A stretch of 54,450 nucleotides of DNA from Dethiosulfatarculus sandiegensis (GTDB taxonomy: Bacteria; Desulfobacterota; Desulfarculia; Desulfarculales; Desulfarculaceae): positions 1 through 54,450 of the forward strand of contig NZ_AZAC01000048.1 of assembly GCF_000931935.2 (NCBI RefSeq), in the 5' to 3' direction. Shown here piece by piece: positions 50,608 through 54,450 of the stretch. The position numbers and the translations under genes are program-made. Within the stretch, counting starts at the first letter, position 1, and each line of letters begins with the position of its first letter. Under the pieces are notes generated by a model that did not search any database, was not told the DNA's origin, and saw nothing but the letters and a program-made list of their open reading frames with translations.

Positions 50608-51399
50608 GTGACGCGGGGCATTAACCCTGATGCGCGGCTCAAGCCCAGCGGCGTGGAATGGATCGGGGATATTCCGGAGCATTGGGAGGTTTCAAAGCTT
50701 AAACGAGTTGCTCTATTCAATCCGTCTAAATCAGAAACGCGCTTATCCTCTTCTGACAATTGCGAAATTGTTTTCCTGCCAATGGAGAAAATTTCAGTTA
50801 GTGGAGAAATTGATAACAGCGAAAAGAGACCTGTCGCTGAAGTTTGGAACGGATTTACCTATTTCAAGCGAGGAGATGTTGTCATAGCCAAAATTACCCC
50901 ATGCTTTGAAAATGGCAAGGGGGCCTTTCTTGGAGCGCTCGAATCAGAATTTGGCTTTGGCACAACAGAATTGATTGTTCTGCGACCACTTAAGGGCATA
51001 GACGGGCAATATCTCAGATTCATCACTTCAACCAACCAATTTTTGCTACTTGGTGAACAGTACATGACCGGTGCTGCTGGACAACAACGAATACCATCTA
51101 GCTTTGTTCGAAACTATCAAGTTGCTCTTCCTCCCGCTGAGGAGCAAACGACTATTCTCAATTATATTTCTGAAAGCTCTGCTTCAATTGACCAAGCCAT
51201 TTCCCGCGCCCAACGCGAGATAGAACTGATCCGCGAATACCGAACCCGCTTGATATCCGATGTGGTCACTGGCAAGCTGGACGTGCGCGGCGTAGAGGTG
51301 CCGGACGTTTCCGAAGGCGAATTGTTGGAGGAAGAACAAGATATCGATGAGCCTGTTGATATGATGGATGAGGGGGAAAGCCTGGATGAAGACTACTGA
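50608..51399 (+). CDS. hsdS: type I restriction specificity subunit, C-terminal part (frameshifted hsdS)
   Basis: The remainder of HsdS: the central conserved repeat (RLKPSGVEWIGDIPEHWEV), the second target-recognition domain (about 25-170) and the C-terminal conserved helix (EEQTTILNYISESSASIDQAISRAQREIELIREYRTRLISDVVTG in part). The frame is open upstream as far as 50527, so a GTG at 50608 is only the first possible start; no good ribosome site is there. The TRD2 region (50690-51170) is strongly AT-rich compared with both flanks. The C-terminus has an extra acidic tail (EEEQDIDEPVD). Overlaps hsdR. Confidence 0.85.
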   Translation: MTRGINPDARLKPSGVEWIGDIPEHWEVSKLKRVALFNPSKSETRLSSSDNCEIVFLPMEKISVSGEIDNSEKRPVAEVWNGFTYFKRGDVVIAKITPCFENGKGAFLGALESEFGFGTTELIVLRPLKGIDGQYLRFITSTNQFLLLGEQYMTGAAGQQRIPSSFVRNYQVALPPAEEQTTILNYISESSASIDQAISRAQREIELIREYRTRLISDVVTGKLDVRGVEVPDVSEGELLEEEQDIDEPVDMMDEGESLDEDY

Positions 51400-54367
51400 C
51401 ACCAGCGAAAAGGGCCTGGAAACCCTGATTGTCGCCTCTTTGGTGAATGAGGCTGGCTATGTGCAGGGCAACCCGCAGGACTACGACCGCGAGCACGCGG
51501 TTGATTTGGCCAAGCTGCTTGAGTTTCTGGAGATCACCCAGCCGGAGACCCTGGAGCAGCTTGGCATAGGCCGGGAAGGCCCCAAACGGACCAAGTTCCT
51601 GCATCGGCTACAAGGCGAGATCGCCAAACGCGGCGTGATAGAGGTTCTGCGGGGCGGCATCAAGCACGACTCCGCTTCCATAGACCTTTTCTACGGCACT
51701 CCCTCTCCCGGCAACAAGAAGGCCGCCGAGTTTTTTGACAAAAATATCTTCAGCGTTACTCGGCAGATCCACTACAGCCGTAATGAAACCCAGCTATCCC
51801 TGGACCTGGCCGTGTTCATCAACGGTCTGCCCATCGCCACCTTTGAGCTGAAAAACAAGCTGACCAAGCAATCGGTGGAAGATGCGGTTCAGCAGTATAA
51901 GAACGACCGCGACCCCAAGGAGTTGCTTTTCCAGTTTGGCCGTTGCGCGGTCCACTTCGCGGTGGATGATCACGAAGTACGCATGTGCACCCACCTCAAG
52001 GGTAAGCAGTCCTGGTTCCTTCCCTTTAACAAGGGCCACAATGACGGCGCGGGCAACCCACCCAACCCGCACGGATTGGCCACCGATTACCTGTGGAAGA
52101 CCATCCTCACCAAAGAGCGGCTCACCGATATCCTGGAAAACTACGCTCAGATCGTGGTGGAGAAAGACCCCAAGACCGGCAAGAGGACCTACAAGCAGAT
52201 ATTCCCCCGCTACCATCAACTCAAGGTGGTTCGCATGCTCCTGGCTGATGCCGAGCAAAGCGGCCCCGGCAAGAAGTATCTCATTCAGCATTCGGCGGGC
52301 AGTGGTAAAAGCAACTCCATCGCCTGGCTGGCCCATCAGCTCATCGGGCTGGAGAACGGGGGCAGCCCGGTTTTTGATTCCGTCATCGTGGTCACCGACC
52401 GGCTGGTGCTGGACAAGCAGATCAAAGACACCATCAAACAGTTTTCCCAAGTCAAGTCCACGGTTGGACACGCCGAGCACTCTGGAGACCTGCGAGGCTT
52501 TCTGCAGTCCGGCAAAAAGATCATCATCACCACGGTCTTCAAATTCCCCATCATCCTGGATGACATCGGCAACCAGCATCGGGGCAACAAATTCGCCATA
52601 CTGATTGACGAGGCCCATTCCAGCCAGGGCGGCCAGACCGCCGGAAAAATGAATATCGCTCTTGCCGAGGTTCAGGAGACTGCCGAAGACGAACAGGAGA
52701 CCACGGAAGACAAGATCAACAAGATCATGGAAGGGCGAAAAATGCTGTCCAACGCCAGCTATTTCGCCTTTACGGCCACGCCCAAAAATAAAACCCTGGA
52801 GATATTCGGCACGGAAGACCCGCAAGCCGACGACAACGTCAAGCATCATCCCTTCCACAGCTACACCATGAAGCAGGCCATCCAGGAGGGATTCATCCTG
52901 GATGTGCTGAAGAACTACACCCCAGTGGAAAGCTATTACCGCCTGACCAAGACCGTGGAGGACGACCCCCTATTCGACACCAAGCGGGCTCAGAAAAAGC
53001 TTCGGGGCTATGTGGAGGGGCACCAAAAGGCCATAAGCGACAAGACCGAAATCATGGTGGACCATTTCCATGCCCAGGTCATTGGCCATCGCAAAATCGG
53101 CGGAATGGCCCGCGCCATGGTAATCACCAGCGGTATCAAGCGGGCTATACAGTATTTCAAGGCTTTCCAAAGCTACTTGAAAACGCGTAAAAGCCCTTAT
53201 CAGGCCATTGTGGCCTTTTCCGGAAAGCAAGAGTACAACGGGGATAAAGTCACCGAAGCCACCATGAACGGCTTTCCCAGCAATCAGATACCAGAGATGA
53301 TCCGCAAAGACCCCTACCGTTTCCTGATAGTGGCCGACAAATTCCAAACCGGCTACGATGAGCCGCTTTTGCACACCATGTACGTAGACAAAGCCCTGTC
53401 CGGGGTCAAGGCTGTGCAGACCTTGTCGCGCCTGAACCGCGCCCACCCCCAAAAGCGGGACACCTTTGTTTTAGACTTCTACAATGACATCGACACCATC
53501 CAGAAGTCCTTTGATCCCTATTACCGCACCACCATTTTAAGCGGCCAAACAGACCCCAACAAACTGCACGACCTGAAGTTTGACTTGGACAATTACCAGG
53601 TCTATTCCCAGGAGCAGATTGACGAGTTTGTGGAACTGTACCTGAACGAAGCGGACCGGGACCAGCTCGACATATACTTGGATGCCTGCAAGGATACCTA
53701 TGAAAACGAGTTGGACGAGGACGGCCAGGTAGACTTCAAGGGTAAGGCCAAGGCTTTTGTTCGCACCTATGGGTTCCTGGCCTCAATCCTTTCTTACACC
53801 AATGCGGACTGGGAAAAGCTGTCCATCTTTCTCAATTTCCTCATACCCAAGTTACCGGCACCCAAGACGGATGACCTCTCGGAAGGTATCCTGCAAACCG
53901 TGGACATGGACAGCTACCGGGTTGAAGTCCAGGCCAAGCTGGATATTGCACTGGCAGATGAAGACAGCGAAGTCGAACCGGTTCCAACCAGTGGCGGTGG
54001 GCGCAAGCCAGAGCCTGAACTGGACCAACTGAGCAATATAATAAAGGCCTTCAACGATCAGTTTGGTAATATCGAATGGAAGGACCACGACAAGATTCAA
54101 AAAGTAATAGCCGAAGAACTCCCGGCCAAGGTTGGCGCGGACCCTGCCTACCAAAACGCCATGAAGAACAATGACAAGAAAACTGCCCGCATCGAGCACG
54201 ATGCCGCACTTCAACGCGAGATGATAAAACTCCTGGCTGACCACACAGAACTGTACAGGCAGTTCAGCGACAACCCGTCGTTTAAAAAATGGCTGAGCGA
54301 CACAAATTTTGGTGCTACTTATAAGACGCCCGCAGGTGGCGATACTACACATAGCAAACAAGCCTAA
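51386..54367 (+). CDS. hsdR: type I restriction endonuclease subunit R
   Basis: The restriction subunit, 993 residues from the ATG at 51386 (an in-frame ATG at 51368 is possible). It translocates unmodified DNA with ATP and cuts it. The N-terminal nuclease domain has the PD-(D/E)xK residues in DLAVFINGLPIATFELKN (near 139-156). The superfamily 2 helicase motor has Walker A SAGSGKSNS (303-311) and DEAH (408-411), with later motifs TATPKNKT and QTLSRLNRAHP. The C-terminal part is helical. It belongs to the large HsdR family paired with the hsdM upstream. The frame is intact, so loss of HsdS function would leave R harmless. Confidence 0.96.
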   Translation: MKTTDTSEKGLETLIVASLVNEAGYVQGNPQDYDREHAVDLAKLLEFLEITQPETLEQLGIGREGPKRTKFLHRLQGEIAKRGVIEVLRGGIKHDSASIDLFYGTPSPGNKKAAEFFDKNIFSVTRQIHYSRNETQLSLDLAVFINGLPIATFELKNKLTKQSVEDAVQQYKNDRDPKELLFQFGRCAVHFAVDDHEVRMCTHLKGKQSWFLPFNKGHNDGAGNPPNPHGLATDYLWKTILTKERLTDILENYAQIVVEKDPKTGKRTYKQIFPRYHQLKVVRMLLADAEQSGPGKKYLIQHSAGSGKSNSIAWLAHQLIGLENGGSPVFDSVIVVTDRLVLDKQIKDTIKQFSQVKSTVGHAEHSGDLRGFLQSGKKIIITTVFKFPIILDDIGNQHRGNKFAILIDEAHSSQGGQTAGKMNIALAEVQETAEDEQETTEDKINKIMEGRKMLSNASYFAFTATPKNKTLEIFGTEDPQADDNVKHHPFHSYTMKQAIQEGFILDVLKNYTPVESYYRLTKTVEDDPLFDTKRAQKKLRGYVEGHQKAISDKTEIMVDHFHAQVIGHRKIGGMARAMVITSGIKRAIQYFKAFQSYLKTRKSPYQAIVAFSGKQEYNGDKVTEATMNGFPSNQIPEMIRKDPYRFLIVADKFQTGYDEPLLHTMYVDKALSGVKAVQTLSRLNRAHPQKRDTFVLDFYNDIDTIQKSFDPYYRTTILSGQTDPNKLHDLKFDLDNYQVYSQEQIDEFVELYLNEADRDQLDIYLDACKDTYENELDEDGQVDFKGKAKAFVRTYGFLASILSYTNADWEKLSIFLNFLIPKLPAPKTDDLSEGILQTVDMDSYRVEVQAKLDIALADEDSEVEPVPTSGGGRKPEPELDQLSNIIKAFNDQFGNIEWKDHDKIQKVIAEELPAKVGADPAYQNAMKNNDKKTARIEHDAALQREMIKLLADHTELYRQFSDNPSFKKWLSDTNFGATYKTPAGGDTTHSKQA

Positions 54368-54390
54368 CTGCCCATTGGGGGGCTGACTAA

Positions 54391-54450
54391 ATGCCTTGGA
54401 GTTCTAAACACGTTGATTGGTTCGTTGATACTAGATGTTGTTGTCAAACA
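54391..54450 (+). CDS. start of a further gene, cut by the window end
   Basis: An ATG at 54391, with a GGGGGG run about 8 bases upstream, opens a frame of 20 codons (MPWSSKHVDW...CCCQT) that continues past the window. Too little is visible to identify it. Confidence 0.35.
   Translation, partial: MPWSSKHVDWFVDTRCCCQT

Noticed and set aside
51794..52858. 354-codon minus-strand frame
   Set aside because: Lies wholly inside hsdR opposite intact helicase motifs; shadow frame.

Overview
The window looks like chromosome of an anaerobic Gram-negative bacterium of the Desulfobacterota (former Deltaproteobacteria) type. This rests on several signs read together: outer-membrane lipoprotein genes (bamD, a DsbA-like lipoprotein), polar-type flagellins, a selenocysteine system (a UGA-containing selD plus a selC tRNA), and families frequent in sulfate reducers and syntrophs (FmdE, FmdB, DUF3786, an ASKHA/2Fe-2S activator, an LpdD-like protein, a CoA-disulfide reductase-like enzyme). 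The assignment is inference; no rRNA is present.

Layout. 1-2.7 kb: the end of one flagellin gene and a complete second one. 2.7-5.1 kb (minus): creatininase-family protein, a small HAD protein and selD, whose N-terminus contains an in-frame UGA followed by a SECIS-like hairpin. 5.3-7.8 kb: a membrane PAS-GGDEF diguanylate cyclase. 7.9-12.8 kb (minus): lipoprotein, purB, lepB, an iron-sulfur flavoprotein and radA. 13-15.1 kb: trxA-trxB-bamD. 15.2-20.8 kb (minus): cinA-thpR-recA-alaS. 21-25 kb (minus): DUF1178, a DsbA-like lipoprotein and the ASKHA/2Fe-2S protein. 25.3-26.3 kb: an LpdD-like protein, a DUF2080-like small gene and a run of seven adjacent hairpins. 26.3-30.7 kb (minus): an ECHDC3-like protein, a CoA-disulfide reductase-like enzyme, a LysM membrane protein and a radical SAM protein. 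31-32 kb: cheW and a HesB-like protein. 32.2-34.3 kb: cstA with a long structured leader. 34.6-40.6 kb: a five-gene operon coding a family-5 ABC importer (binding protein, two permeases, one fused double ATPase) that ends in an FmdE protein. 40.8-45.4 kb: DUF3786, FmdB, a PaaG-like enzyme (minus), a second LysM membrane protein and a CCA-adding-type nucleotidyltransferase. 45.4 kb: tRNA-Sec. 45.5-54.4 kb: an AT-rich spacer, then a type I restriction-modification operon hsdM-rhuM-TIGR02391-hsdS(split)-hsdR.

How the parts connect. selD makes selenophosphate and tRNA-Sec carries the residue, so two of the four bacterial Sec genes lie in the window, about 42 kb apart. The restriction-modification block begins directly downstream of tRNA-Sec, a well known integration site for genomic islands, and is preceded by an AT-rich stretch unlike the GC-rich core. 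Its hsdS is interrupted by a one-base frameshift in the central region, and its second target-recognition domain is AT-rich. The items best worth follow-up are the hairpin array at 25,984-26,202, the structured leaders of cstA and of the ASKHA gene, the UGA-containing selD, the ABC-FmdE operon with a degenerate second ABC signature, and the type I locus carrying RhuM and TIGR02391 genes.
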